39,214 nucleotides of DNA from positions 1-39,214 of the forward strand of contig CALJUL010000116.1 of NCBI GenBank assembly GCA_937975725.1, written 5' to 3'. Below the pieces are notes generated by a model. That model did no database searches. It was given only the letters and a program-made list of their open reading frames with translations, and was not told where the DNA came from. How positions within the stretch are numbered: the first letter of the stretch is position 1; each line of letters opens with the position of its first letter. Source of the stretch: an uncultured Pseudoxanthomonas sp. Lineage in GTDB: Bacteria > Pseudomonadota > Gammaproteobacteria > Xanthomonadales > Xanthomonadaceae. The translations under genes and the position numbers were made by a program. This document shows positions 7,347 through 14,619 of this stretch, one piece after another.

Positions 7347-8162
7347 ATGAGCACCCAGACCGACAGCAAACCCTGGACCGTCCCGGCGCTGGCCGAGGCC
7401 AAGCGCGAGGGCCGCAGGCTGGTCATGCTGACGGCCTACGACAACAGCTTCGCGCGCGTGCTGGACCGCAACGGCGTGGACCTGGTGCTGATCGGTGACT
7501 CGCTGGGCATGGTGGTGCAGGGGCACGACTCCACCCTGCCGGTCACGGTGGACGACATGGTCTACCACACCCGTGCGGTGGCGCGCGGCTTGGACCGCGC
7601 GCTGTTGGTGTCCGACCTGCCGTTCCAGTCCGATGCCACGCCCGAGCGCGCGCTGGACGCCTCGGTGGCCCTGCTGCAGGCCGGCGCAGAGATGGTCAAG
7701 CTGGAAGGCGCCGGGCACAAGCTCGACGTGATCCGCTACCTGGCCGAGCGCGACATCCCGGTCTGCGCGCACCTGGGCCTGACTCCGCAGTCGGTGCTGA
7801 AGTTCGGCGGCTACAGGGTGCAGGGCCGCGACGAAGCCGCCGCAGCACGCCTGCGCGAAGACGCGCGCGCCGTGGCCGATGCGGGCGCGCAGTTGCTGGT
7901 GCTGGAATGCGTGCCGTCGCCGCTGGCGGCGGCGATCACCGCGGACATCGCCATCCCCACCATCGGCATCGGCGCCGGTCCCGGCTGCGACGGGCAGGTG
8001 CTGGTGCTGCACGATTTCCTCGGCCTGGACACGGGCCATCGCCGGCCGAAGTTCGTCAAGGACTTCCTGGCCGAAGGCGGTTCGATCGCGGGCGCGGTGC
8101 GCGCGTACGCCGATGCCGTGCGCGACGGGTCGTTCCCGGACGCCGATCATTCGTATGCGTGA
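7347..8162 (+). CDS. panB: Ketopantoate hydroxymethyltransferase
   Basis: A 271-residue TIM-barrel enzyme that transfers a hydroxymethyl group from methylene-tetrahydrofolate to alpha-ketoisovalerate, the first step to pantothenate and CoA. Motifs are MLTAYDNSFA, LIGDSLGMVVQGHDSTLPVT (Mg and substrate binding), VKLEGAG, and TIGIGAGPGCDGQVLVLHD. The ATG follows AGGA at six bases; the same region contains GATAAT (7333-7338), which may be an internal -10. Its folate cofactor links it logically to folK upstream. A 129-base palindromic repeat separates it from panC. Confidence 0.96.
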   Translation: MSTQTDSKPWTVPALAEAKREGRRLVMLTAYDNSFARVLDRNGVDLVLIGDSLGMVVQGHDSTLPVTVDDMVYHTRAVARGLDRALLVSDLPFQSDATPERALDASVALLQAGAEMVKLEGAGHKLDVIRYLAERDIPVCAHLGLTPQSVLKFGGYRVQGRDEAAAARLREDARAVADAGAQLLVLECVPSPLAAAITADIAIPTIGIGAGPGCDGQVLVLHDFLGLDTGHRRPKFVKDFLAEGGSIAGAVRAYADAVRDGSFPDADHSYA

Positions 8163-8169
8163 AGCAGGG

Positions 8170-8298
8170 GCCGCGGATTCGCGCGGATCGACGCGGATGA
8201 GCCCCCGGCAAGGCAGGGGTGCCATCCTTCCTCACGGTGCGCGGGATGACATTGCTCTCACGGCGTTCCAGCCGCGTGCATCCGCGCAAATCCGTGGC
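8170..8298. repeat. Diverged core palindrome between panB and panC
   Basis: Imperfect inverted repeats of about 31 bases lie at 8170-8200 and 8267-8298, with a roughly 66-base spacer. They share GCC(G/A)CGGATT(C/T)GCGCGGAT and then ACGCGG. The CACGGAT...CGCGGAT text matches the inner arms of the elements at 11254-11327 and 34155-34226, but the outer GTAG-headed arms are missing. It fills the gap between panB and panC without an obvious terminator tail. Confidence 0.7.
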
Positions 8299-8322
8299 TA
8301 GAAGACAGGGGCACCCGGACAC

Positions 8323-9165
8323 ATGATCGAGACCATCACCGAACTGGGCGCCCTGCGCGCGCGCGTCCGCGGATGGAAGCAGCAGGGCCTGCGGGTCGGC
8401 TTCGTGCCGACGATGGGCAACCTGCACGCCGGCCATTACTCGCTGGTCATGCTGGCGCGGCAGTACGCCGACCGCGTGGTGTCCAGCGTGTTCGTCAACC
8501 CGACCCAGTTCGGTCCCAACGAGGACTTCACCCGCTACCCGCGCACGCCCGAGGCGGACATGAGCGGCCTGGAAGGCGCCGGCTGCGACGTCCTGTGGCT
8601 GCCCACGGTGGAATCGATGTATCCCTTCGGCGTGGAACTGGCGGCCAACGTGCACGTGCCGGGCGTCAGCAGCGTGCTGGAGGGCGAGCACCGGCCCGGT
8701 CATTTCGACGGCGTGTGCACGGTGGTGAGCCGGCTGTTCAACCAGGTGCAGCCGGACGTGGCCGCATTCGGCAAGAAGGACTACCAGCAGCTCGCCGTCA
8801 TCCGCCAACTGGTCACCGACCTGGCGTTTCCCGTCGAGATCCTTGCCGGCAGCATCGTGCGCGAGGCGGACGGACTGGCGATGAGCTCGCGCAACCAGTA
8901 CCTGTCGGCGGACGAGCGGCCGCGCGCGGCGGAGATCCGCAGGACGCTGCAGGCCATGCGCGACGGCCTGCTGGCCGGGCAGGCGCGCGCCGAAGTGGAA
9001 GCCGACGCCGCCCGCCACCTGGCCGCGGCGGGTTATGCCGTGGACTACACCGTGGTCCGGCGCCCGGACCTGAGCGAGCCGGTCGACGGCGAGACCGGAC
9101 CCCGCGTGGCGCTGGTCGCGGCACGGCTGGGGCGCACGCGCCTGATCGACAACCTGGAGTTCTGA
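8323..9165 (+). CDS. panC: Pantothenate synthetase
   Basis: A 280-residue ATP-dependent ligase joining pantoate and beta-alanine. It is a nucleotidyltransferase-fold enzyme with VPTMGNLHAGHYSLV (HIGH-like site), SSVFVNPTQFGPNEDF, the dimer-region FGKKDYQQL and the KMSKS-like LAMSSRNQYL. The ATG at 8323 begins MIETITELGALR, typical of the family. It should be co-transcribed with panB and panD unless the palindrome just upstream interferes. Confidence 0.96.
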   Translation: MIETITELGALRARVRGWKQQGLRVGFVPTMGNLHAGHYSLVMLARQYADRVVSSVFVNPTQFGPNEDFTRYPRTPEADMSGLEGAGCDVLWLPTVESMYPFGVELAANVHVPGVSSVLEGEHRPGHFDGVCTVVSRLFNQVQPDVAAFGKKDYQQLAVIRQLVTDLAFPVEILAGSIVREADGLAMSSRNQYLSADERPRAAEIRRTLQAMRDGLLAGQARAEVEADAARHLAAAGYAVDYTVVRRPDLSEPVDGETGPRVALVAARLGRTRLIDNLEF

Positions 9166-9283
9166 CGCCGCGCGCCGAGCGCGCGCAGTGGTGATGCAAT
9201 GGTCTGCACGGCCGTGCGCCGGCGCATGCATCGCGCGGAGGCGAGGGGCTACACTTCGGCTCCCCGTTCCCGATCCGGCGCCC

Positions 9284-9664
9284 ATGCACCTCAGCCTGTT
9301 CAAGACCAAGATCCACCGCGCGACCGTCACCCATTCGGAGCTGAATTACGAAGGCTCCATCGCCATCGACGAGACGCTGTTGCAGGCCAGCGGCATCCGC
9401 GAGTTCGAGCAGGTGCACGTCTGGGACGTGACCAACGGCGCGCGCTTCACCACCTACGCGCTGCGTGCCGATGCCGGCAGCGGCGTGGTCTCGCTCAACG
9501 GCGGCGCCGCGCGCCACGTGCAGGTCGGCGACCTGGTGATCATCGCCGCGTTCGCCTCGATGAGCAAAGCGGAAGCCGAAGCGTTCCAGCCCATGCTGGT
9601 GTACGTGGACGGCCACAACCGCATCACCCACACCCACCGCAGCATCCCCAAGCAGGCGGCCTGA
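9284..9664 (+). CDS. panD: Aspartate 1-decarboxylase precursor
   Basis: A 126-residue pyruvoyl enzyme making beta-alanine from aspartate, the co-substrate of PanC. Self-cleavage is expected between Gly24 and Ser25 (LNYEGS), which creates the pyruvoyl group; Lys9 and the active-site region TNGARFTTYAL are present. The 118-base gap after panC contains GGGCTACACTTC (TACACT at 9250-9255), a possible own promoter with a short leader. One base separates its stop from pgi. Confidence 0.96.
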   Translation: MHLSLFKTKIHRATVTHSELNYEGSIAIDETLLQASGIREFEQVHVWDVTNGARFTTYALRADAGSGVVSLNGGAARHVQVGDLVIIAAFASMSKAEAEAFQPMLVYVDGHNRITHTHRSIPKQAA

Positions 9665-9665
9665 C

Positions 9666-11174
9666 ATGAGCCTCGATTCCGTCGCATTGCAAGCCCACGC
9701 ACAGCGCCTGCGTAACGCGCGCGCGCACGACCTGCTGGCGCGCGAGCCCGGCCGCGTCGCCGCGCACGCGCTGCGCCATGGCCCGCTGTACCTCAACTTC
9801 GCCCGGCAGTCCTACGACCAGGCCGCCTGGGAGGCGCTGCTGGCGCAGGGCGGAGCCGCCGACCTGGCCGCGGCCTTCCGCCGGATGTTCGACGGCGAGA
9901 CCGTCAACGTCACCGAGGGGCGTGCGGCGCTGCACACCGCGCTGCGCGGCCAGCATTCGCAGGCGGCCATGGCGCGCGAGGCATTCGCCAGCGCGTGCGA
10001 GGTGCGCGTGCGGATGGCCGCGCTGGTCGCGGCGCTTGAAGCCTCCGGCGTCACCGACATCGTCAGCGTCGGCATCGGCGGTTCCGACCTGGGCCCGCGG
10101 CTGGTCGCCGACGCGCTGCGCGCGCCGTCGGCGGGGCGCTTCCGCGTGCATTTCCTCTCCAACGTGGATGGCGCCGCGGCGCAGCGCACGTTGGCGCCGC
10201 TGGACCCGGCGCGCACCGCCGCGATCCTGATCTCCAAGACCTTCGGCACCCAGGAAACCCTGCTCAACGGCACCATCCTGCGCGACTGGCTGGGCGGCAG
10301 CGAGCGCCTCTACGCGGTCAGCGCCAACCCGGCGCGCGCCGCCGCGGCGTTCGACATCGCGCCCGAGCGCGTGCTGCCGATGTGGGACTGGGTGGGCGGG
10401 CGCTATTCGCTGTGGTCGGCGGTGGGCTTCCCCATCGCACTGGCGATCGGCTTCGACCGCTTCGAGCAGTTGCTGGCCGGCGCTTCCGGCTTCGACGGGC
10501 ACGCGCTGCACGCGCCGCTGGCGGAGAACATCGCCGTGCGCCACGCGTTGACCGCGGTGTGGAACCGCAACGCGCTGGGCCATGCCGCGCACGGCGTGAT
10601 GACCTACGACCAGCGGCTGGCGCTGCTGCCGGCCTACCTGCAGCAACTGGTGATGGAGAGCCTGGGCAAGTCGGTGACGCTGGACGGCTCCGCGGTCGGC
10701 GTGGACACCGTGCCGGTGTGGTGGGGCGGCGCCGGCACCGACGTGCAGCACAGCTTCTTCCAGGCGCTGCACCAGGGCACGCAGATCGTGCCGCTGGACT
10801 TCGTCGGCACCGTGCGCAACGACGATCCCTACGCGGAGAACCACCTGGCCCTGATGTCCAACCTGCTGGCGCAGAGCGAAGCGCTGGCGAACGGGCAGGC
10901 CAGCGACGACCCGCACCGCAGCTACGCCGGCGGACGGCCGAGCACGATGATCCTGCTGGATGCGCTGACCCCGCAATCGCTGGGCGCGCTGATCGCCCTG
11001 TACGAGCACAGCACCTATGCGCAGTCCGTGCTGTGGGGCATCAACGCCTTCGACCAGTTTGGCGTGGAACTGGGCAAGCAACTGGCCAACGGCTTGCTGC
11101 CGGCGCTGAAGGGCGAAAGCGAAGCGCAGGACCCGGTGACCCGCGCCCTGCTCGCCGAAATCCGCTCGCGGTAG
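9666..11174 (+). CDS. pgi: Glucose-6-phosphate isomerase
   Basis: A 502-residue SIS-fold enzyme interconverting glucose-6-phosphate and fructose-6-phosphate. Signatures are GIGGSDLGPRLV, ISKTFGTQETLLN (phosphate loop), DWVGGRYSLWSAVG, QLVMESLGKSV with the catalytic Glu, WGGAGTDVQHSFFQ with the His, and GVELGKQLANG with the Lys. The length is slightly shorter than the E. coli enzyme (549) and fits the xanthomonad group. It starts two bases after the panD stop and is the last gene of the operon; the composite palindrome at 11208 follows. Confidence 0.96.
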   Translation: MSLDSVALQAHAQRLRNARAHDLLAREPGRVAAHALRHGPLYLNFARQSYDQAAWEALLAQGGAADLAAAFRRMFDGETVNVTEGRAALHTALRGQHSQAAMAREAFASACEVRVRMAALVAALEASGVTDIVSVGIGGSDLGPRLVADALRAPSAGRFRVHFLSNVDGAAAQRTLAPLDPARTAAILISKTFGTQETLLNGTILRDWLGGSERLYAVSANPARAAAAFDIAPERVLPMWDWVGGRYSLWSAVGFPIALAIGFDRFEQLLAGASGFDGHALHAPLAENIAVRHALTAVWNRNALGHAAHGVMTYDQRLALLPAYLQQLVMESLGKSVTLDGSAVGVDTVPVWWGGAGTDVQHSFFQALHQGTQIVPLDFVGTVRNDDPYAENHLALMSNLLAQSEALANGQASDDPHRSYAGGRPSTMILLDALTPQSLGALIALYEHSTYAQSVLWGINAFDQFGVELGKQLANGLLPALKGESEAQDPVTRALLAEIRSR

Positions 11175-11207
11175 GTGCGCCCCGGCGCGCCTGCACCATC
11201 CCGCCCC

Positions 11208-11373
11208 CTGTAGGAGCGACGTGAGTCGCGACCGGGAAACGGAACGAACGCAGGCCACGGATCACGCGGATAAACGCGGATAAAGTGTGTTTGAAGCTCA
11301 TCCGCGTTTATCCGCGTGATCCGTGGCGAATGGTTTTTTGTCTTCCCGGTCGCGACTTGCGTCGCTCCTACAG
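11208..11373. repeat. Composite nested palindromic element (REP-core-REP)
   Basis: Outer arms of 31 bases (11208-11238 and 11343-11373) begin CTGTAGGAGCGAC and are inverted copies with two mismatches. Each arm is itself a mini hairpin (GCGAC / GTCGC). Inside, a perfect 27-bp inverted repeat (11254-11280 and 11301-11327) starts GCCACGGATCACGCGGAT around a 20-base loop. The GTAG head and hairpin resemble REP sequences mobilised by RAYT transposases. The right arm supplies the last codon and stop (CTG TAG) of queG. The structure would also act as a terminator between convergent pgi and queG. Confidence 0.88.
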
Positions 11374-12450
11374 AGGCGAGGCTTGGTGCCTTGCCAGGGC
11401 CCAGGCGACGTGTTCGCGCACCAGCGGCGAGGGGTCGTCGCGGCGCGTGGCCAGGGCCGCCAGCACCGCTGGCGTGGACGGCGCGTTGCCCAGCGCCACC
11501 GCGATGTTGCGCAGCCAGCGTTCGTGGCCGCTGCGGCGGATCGCCGAGCCCTCGGTGCGGCGCAGGAATTCCTCCTCCGTCCATGCGAACAACTGCGGCA
11601 GGGTGGCGGTATCCAGATCGTTGCGCGCGCGGAAGTCAGGCTCGTCGCTGCGCTTGGCGAACTTGTTCCAGGGGCAGACCAGTTGGCAGTCGTCGCAGCC
11701 GAAGATGCGGTTGCCGATGGCCGGGCGCAGGTCTTCCGGGATCGCGCCGTCGTGCTCGATGGTCAGGTAGGAAATGCAGCGGCGCGCGTCCAGCCGGTAC
11801 GGCGCCACGATGGCCCGGGTGGGGCAGACCTCGATGCAGCGCGTGCAGGTGCCGCAATGCGCATTGGCCGGCGCGTCGACGGGCAGCGGCAGGTCCACGT
11901 AGATTTCGCCGAGGAAGAACCACGAGCCGCCATCCTTGTCGATCAGGCAGGTGTGCTTGCCGATCCAGCCCAAGCCAGCATTACGTCCCAGCGCGCGCTC
12001 CAGCACCGGCGCCGAATCGACGAACACGCGGTGGCCGAACGCGCCGACTTCATGTTGCAGGCGTTCGGCCAGCTTCTGCAGGCGGTTGCGCATCAGCTTG
12101 TGGTAGTCGCGGCCCAGCGCATAACGCGCCACGTAGGCGCGCTCGCCATCGCGCAATGTGTCCCAGGCGTCGTTGCCGTCGTTGCGGCCGTAGTCCAGGC
12201 CGACCGAGATCACCCGCAGCGTGCCGGGGATCAGTTCCTGCGGGCGCGAGCGCTTGTCGCCGTGCTGCGCCATCCACGCCATCGAACCGTACAGGCCCTG
12301 CGCCAGCCAGTCGCGCAGGTGGTCTTCGTCCTGTCCCAGCTCGATGCCGGCGATGCCGCAGCGCTGGAAGCCCATCTCGCGCGCCAGCGCGCGCACGCGC
12401 CCGGCGAGCGCGGCGTAATCCACTTGCGGCAGCGGGGAGATCGACGGCAT
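11368..12450 (-). CDS. queG: Epoxyqueuosine reductase
   Basis: A 360-residue cobalamin and iron-sulphur enzyme performing the last step of queuosine synthesis in tRNA wobble position 34. Visible are GRDYHKLMRNRL and GWIGKHTCLI of the catalytic domain, two [4Fe-4S] motifs (CGTCTRCIEVCPT and CDDCQLVCPWN), and a C-terminal HEAT-like segment (RNIAVALGNAPSTPAVLAAL). ATG at 12450 (MPSISPLPQ) is chosen; a start at 12495 would cross the promoter. Its -10 TATAAT ends seven bases before the ATG, so the mRNA may be leaderless. The stop codon TAG comes from the adjacent repeat arm. It is divergent from nnr, as in E. coli. Confidence 0.95.
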   Translation of the reverse strand: MPSISPLPQVDYAALAGRVRALAREMGFQRCGIAGIELGQDEDHLRDWLAQGLYGSMAWMAQHGDKRSRPQELIPGTLRVISVGLDYGRNDGNDAWDTLRDGERAYVARYALGRDYHKLMRNRLQKLAERLQHEVGAFGHRVFVDSAPVLERALGRNAGLGWIGKHTCLIDKDGGSWFFLGEIYVDLPLPVDAPANAHCGTCTRCIEVCPTRAIVAPYRLDARRCISYLTIEHDGAIPEDLRPAIGNRIFGCDDCQLVCPWNKFAKRSDEPDFRARNDLDTATLPQLFAWTEEEFLRRTEGSAIRRSGHERWLRNIAVALGNAPSTPAVLAALATRRDDPSPLVREHVAWALARHQASPL

Positions 12451-12457
12451 GCCGCCG

Positions 12458-12511
12458 ATTATAGGAGCGCTGCCGCATCCACTTCTCCGCGGCACGGGCC
12501 GGGCCTAGAAT
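12458..12511. promoter_or_regulatory. Divergent queG/nnr promoters with -10 boxes at the ATGs
   Basis: On the minus strand TATAAT (12458-12463) lies seven bases from the queG ATG. On the plus strand TAGAAT (12506-12511) lies seven bases from the nnr ATG at 12519. With the usual 6-7 base distance to the start point, both transcripts would begin at or next to the start codon. The -35 regions are weak. Confidence 0.55.
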
Positions 12512-12518
12512 CCGGCCC

Positions 12519-13991
12519 ATGCCCGGAACTTCGCCCCTGTATTCGACCCAGGCCGCGCGCGAGCTCGATCGGCGCGCCACCCGCGAGCTGGGCGGCGACG
12601 CCTACGCGCTGATGCAGCGCGCCGGGCAGGCAGCCTGGCAATGCCTGCTGGAACACTGGCCGGAAGCGCAACGGATCGCCGTCGTCTGCGGCCCCGGCAA
12701 CAACGGCGGCGACGGCTACGTGCTGGCGCGGCTGGCGCACCGCTCCGGGCGGCCCGTGCAGGTCGTGCACCTGCCGGCGCACGTGCCGGCCAGCGACAGC
12801 GCGCAGCGCGCCTGCACCGATTACGTGGCAGCCGGCGGTCGGGTGGAGCTGTTCGACGGCGCATTGCCGAAGGCGGACGTGGTGGTCGACGCGTTGTTCG
12901 GCATCGGCCTGTCGCGCGCGCCGGACGCGGACACGGCGGCGCTGATCGCCGCGATCAACGCGCAGGCCGGCCCGGTGTTCGCGCTCGACGTGCCCAGCGG
13001 CGTGGACGCCGACCGCGGCGTCGCGCCCGGCCCGGCGGTGACGGCGACGCGCACGTTGCAGTTCATCGCGCGGCACGTGGGCCTGCACACCGGCGAAGCG
13101 CTGGAATGCACCGGCGCGCTGGAACTCGACACGCTGGGCGTGCCGCCCGGCGTGCTGGAGAGCGTGCCGCCGCAGGCCACGCTGGTGGGCCATGCGGCGC
13201 TCGCGCGCTGGCTGCTGCCGCGCCGGCGCAACACGCACAAGGGCGAATCCGGGCACGTGCTGTGCCTGGGCGGGGAAGAGGGCGGCGGCGGCGCCATTGC
13301 ACTGTGCGCCGAAGCGGCGCTGCGCAGCGGGGCGGGACTGGTCGCGGTGGCGACGCGCGCCGTGCACGTGCCGGCGATCCTCGCGCGCCTTCCGGAAGCG
13401 ATGGCGCGCGCGGTGGAATCCAGCGACGCGCTGGCGCCGATGATCGAGCGCGCACGCGTGCTCGCGCTCGGTCCCGGCCTGGGGCAGGGCGAATGGGCGC
13501 AGGCGCTGGTCGCGCAGGCGTTGCGGGCGGGCAAGCCGATGGTGATCGACGCCGACGCGCTCAACCTGCTGGCGGCATCGCCGCGTTCCCTGCACGACGC
13601 GATCCTCACGCCGCATCCGGGCGAAGCGGCGCGGCTGCTCGGCTGCGGGACCGCCGACGTGCAAGGGGACCGGCTGGCGGCGGCGCTGGCGCTGGCCGAG
13701 CGCCACGGCGCGGTGGTGGTGCTGAAGGGCGCGGGCACGGTGATCGCGGCGCAAGGCAGGACGCCGCGGATCCTCGACGCCGGCAACCCGGGCATGGCCG
13801 TCGGCGGCATGGGCGACGTGTTGACCGGCGTGATCGCGGCTTTGCGCGCGCAGGGGCTGGAGGCTTTCGACGCCGCCAGCACCGGTGCGCTGCTGCATTC
13901 GCTGGCCGGCGATGCCGCCGCCTGGGACGGCGAGCGCGGCCTGCTGCCGACTGACCTGATGCCGCACCTGCGCCGTCTGGCGAATCCCTGA
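12519..13991 (+). CDS. nnr: Bifunctional NAD(P)H-hydrate repair enzyme
   Basis: A 490-residue metabolite-repair enzyme. The N-terminal epimerase domain (about 1-215) has VVCGPGNNGGDGYVLARL and VVDALFGIGLSR. The C-terminal ADP-dependent dehydratase domain (about 225-490) has LTPHPGEAARLLG and NPGMAVGGMGDVLTG. It converts damaged, hydrated NADH and NADPH back to the active form. It is the first gene of nnr-tsaE-amiC-mutL, the same order as yjeF-yjeE-amiB-mutL in E. coli. No ribosome binding site precedes the ATG, consistent with a leaderless start. Confidence 0.95.
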   Translation: MPGTSPLYSTQAARELDRRATRELGGDAYALMQRAGQAAWQCLLEHWPEAQRIAVVCGPGNNGGDGYVLARLAHRSGRPVQVVHLPAHVPASDSAQRACTDYVAAGGRVELFDGALPKADVVVDALFGIGLSRAPDADTAALIAAINAQAGPVFALDVPSGVDADRGVAPGPAVTATRTLQFIARHVGLHTGEALECTGALELDTLGVPPGVLESVPPQATLVGHAALARWLLPRRRNTHKGESGHVLCLGGEEGGGGAIALCAEAALRSGAGLVAVATRAVHVPAILARLPEAMARAVESSDALAPMIERARVLALGPGLGQGEWAQALVAQALRAGKPMVIDADALNLLAASPRSLHDAILTPHPGEAARLLGCGTADVQGDRLAAALALAERHGAVVVLKGAGTVIAAQGRTPRILDAGNPGMAVGGMGDVLTGVIAALRAQGLEAFDAASTGALLHSLAGDAAAWDGERGLLPTDLMPHLRRLANP

Positions 13992-14049
13992 GGCCGTCGC
14001 GGCGACGCCGGTGCAATCGCCGGCAGGGATCGCCGTTGCAAATCGCCGT

Positions 14050-14055
14050 TAGAAT
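14050..14055 (+). promoter_or_regulatory. -10 box of tsaE, possible leaderless start
   Basis: TAGAAT stands six bases before the tsaE ATG (TAGAATCCGCGC-ATG), nearly the same string as before nnr and amiC. No clear -35 is seen. Confidence 0.45.
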
Positions 14056-14061
14056 CCGCGC

Positions 14062-14544
14062 ATGCAGCTTTTCCTTCCCGATGCCGACGCCACCGAAGCG
14101 CTGGGCCGTGCACTGGCGTGCACGCGCCCGCTGCCGGCGGTGGTCCACCTGCAAGGCGACCTGGGCGCCGGCAAGTCCACGCTGGCGCGCGCGCTGTTGC
14201 GTGCACTGGGCGTGCAGGGCGCGATCCGCAGCCCGACCTACACGCTGGTGGAGCGCTACCCGGTGCCGGGCGGCGAAGCCTGGCACCTGGATCTGTACCG
14301 CATCGGCGACGCCGGCGAACTGGAATTCCTCGGGCTCGACGAAGGCGCGGCCGTGCTGTGGCTGGTCGAATGGCCGGAGCGGGGCGCCGCCGCGCTGCCG
14401 CAGGCCGACCTGCGGGTGTCGCTGGCAGTGGAGGGCGGCGGGCGGTCGGTACGGCTGGATGCGGGATCGCAGGCCGGGCAGGGCTGGATCGAACGCCTCC
14501 GCCAGATCCCCGAGTTGCAGCCGTCATCTGCCCCATCCAGTTAG
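14062..14544 (+). CDS. tsaE: tRNA t6A biosynthesis ATPase TsaE
   Basis: A 160-residue P-loop ATPase that works with TsaB and TsaD in making N6-threonylcarbamoyladenosine at tRNA position 37. It has Walker A QGDLGAGKSTLARALL, SPTYTLVERYP, WHLDLYRIGDAGELEFLGLDE and WLVEWPERG, all family signatures. A 70-base gap follows nnr. The C-terminal tail (LQPSSAPSS) is unstructured. TsaB and TsaD are not in the window. Confidence 0.95.
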   Translation: MQLFLPDADATEALGRALACTRPLPAVVHLQGDLGAGKSTLARALLRALGVQGAIRSPTYTLVERYPVPGGEAWHLDLYRIGDAGELEFLGLDEGAAVLWLVEWPERGAAALPQADLRVSLAVEGGGRSVRLDAGSQAGQGWIERLRQIPELQPSSAPSS

Positions 14545-14583
14545 GAACATTCGGCAGGTCACGGATTATTAAGGGAAAATGCC

Positions 14584-14612
14584 TTGCATTCCCGGGCCGA
14601 TGGTGTTTGAAT
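14584..14612 (+). promoter_or_regulatory. Promoter of amiC
   Basis: -35 TTGCAT (14584-14589), 17-base spacer and -10 TTGAAT (14607-14612), with the ATG seven bases further at 14620. This is the best-formed promoter of the cluster and again predicts a leaderless or near-leaderless mRNA. Confidence 0.55.
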
Positions 14613-14619
14613 CCGCGCC

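Noticed and set aside
11015..11584. Minus-strand frame through the nested palindrome between pgi and queG
   Set aside because: It reads through both repeat halves and the antisense of pgi and has no ribosome binding site.
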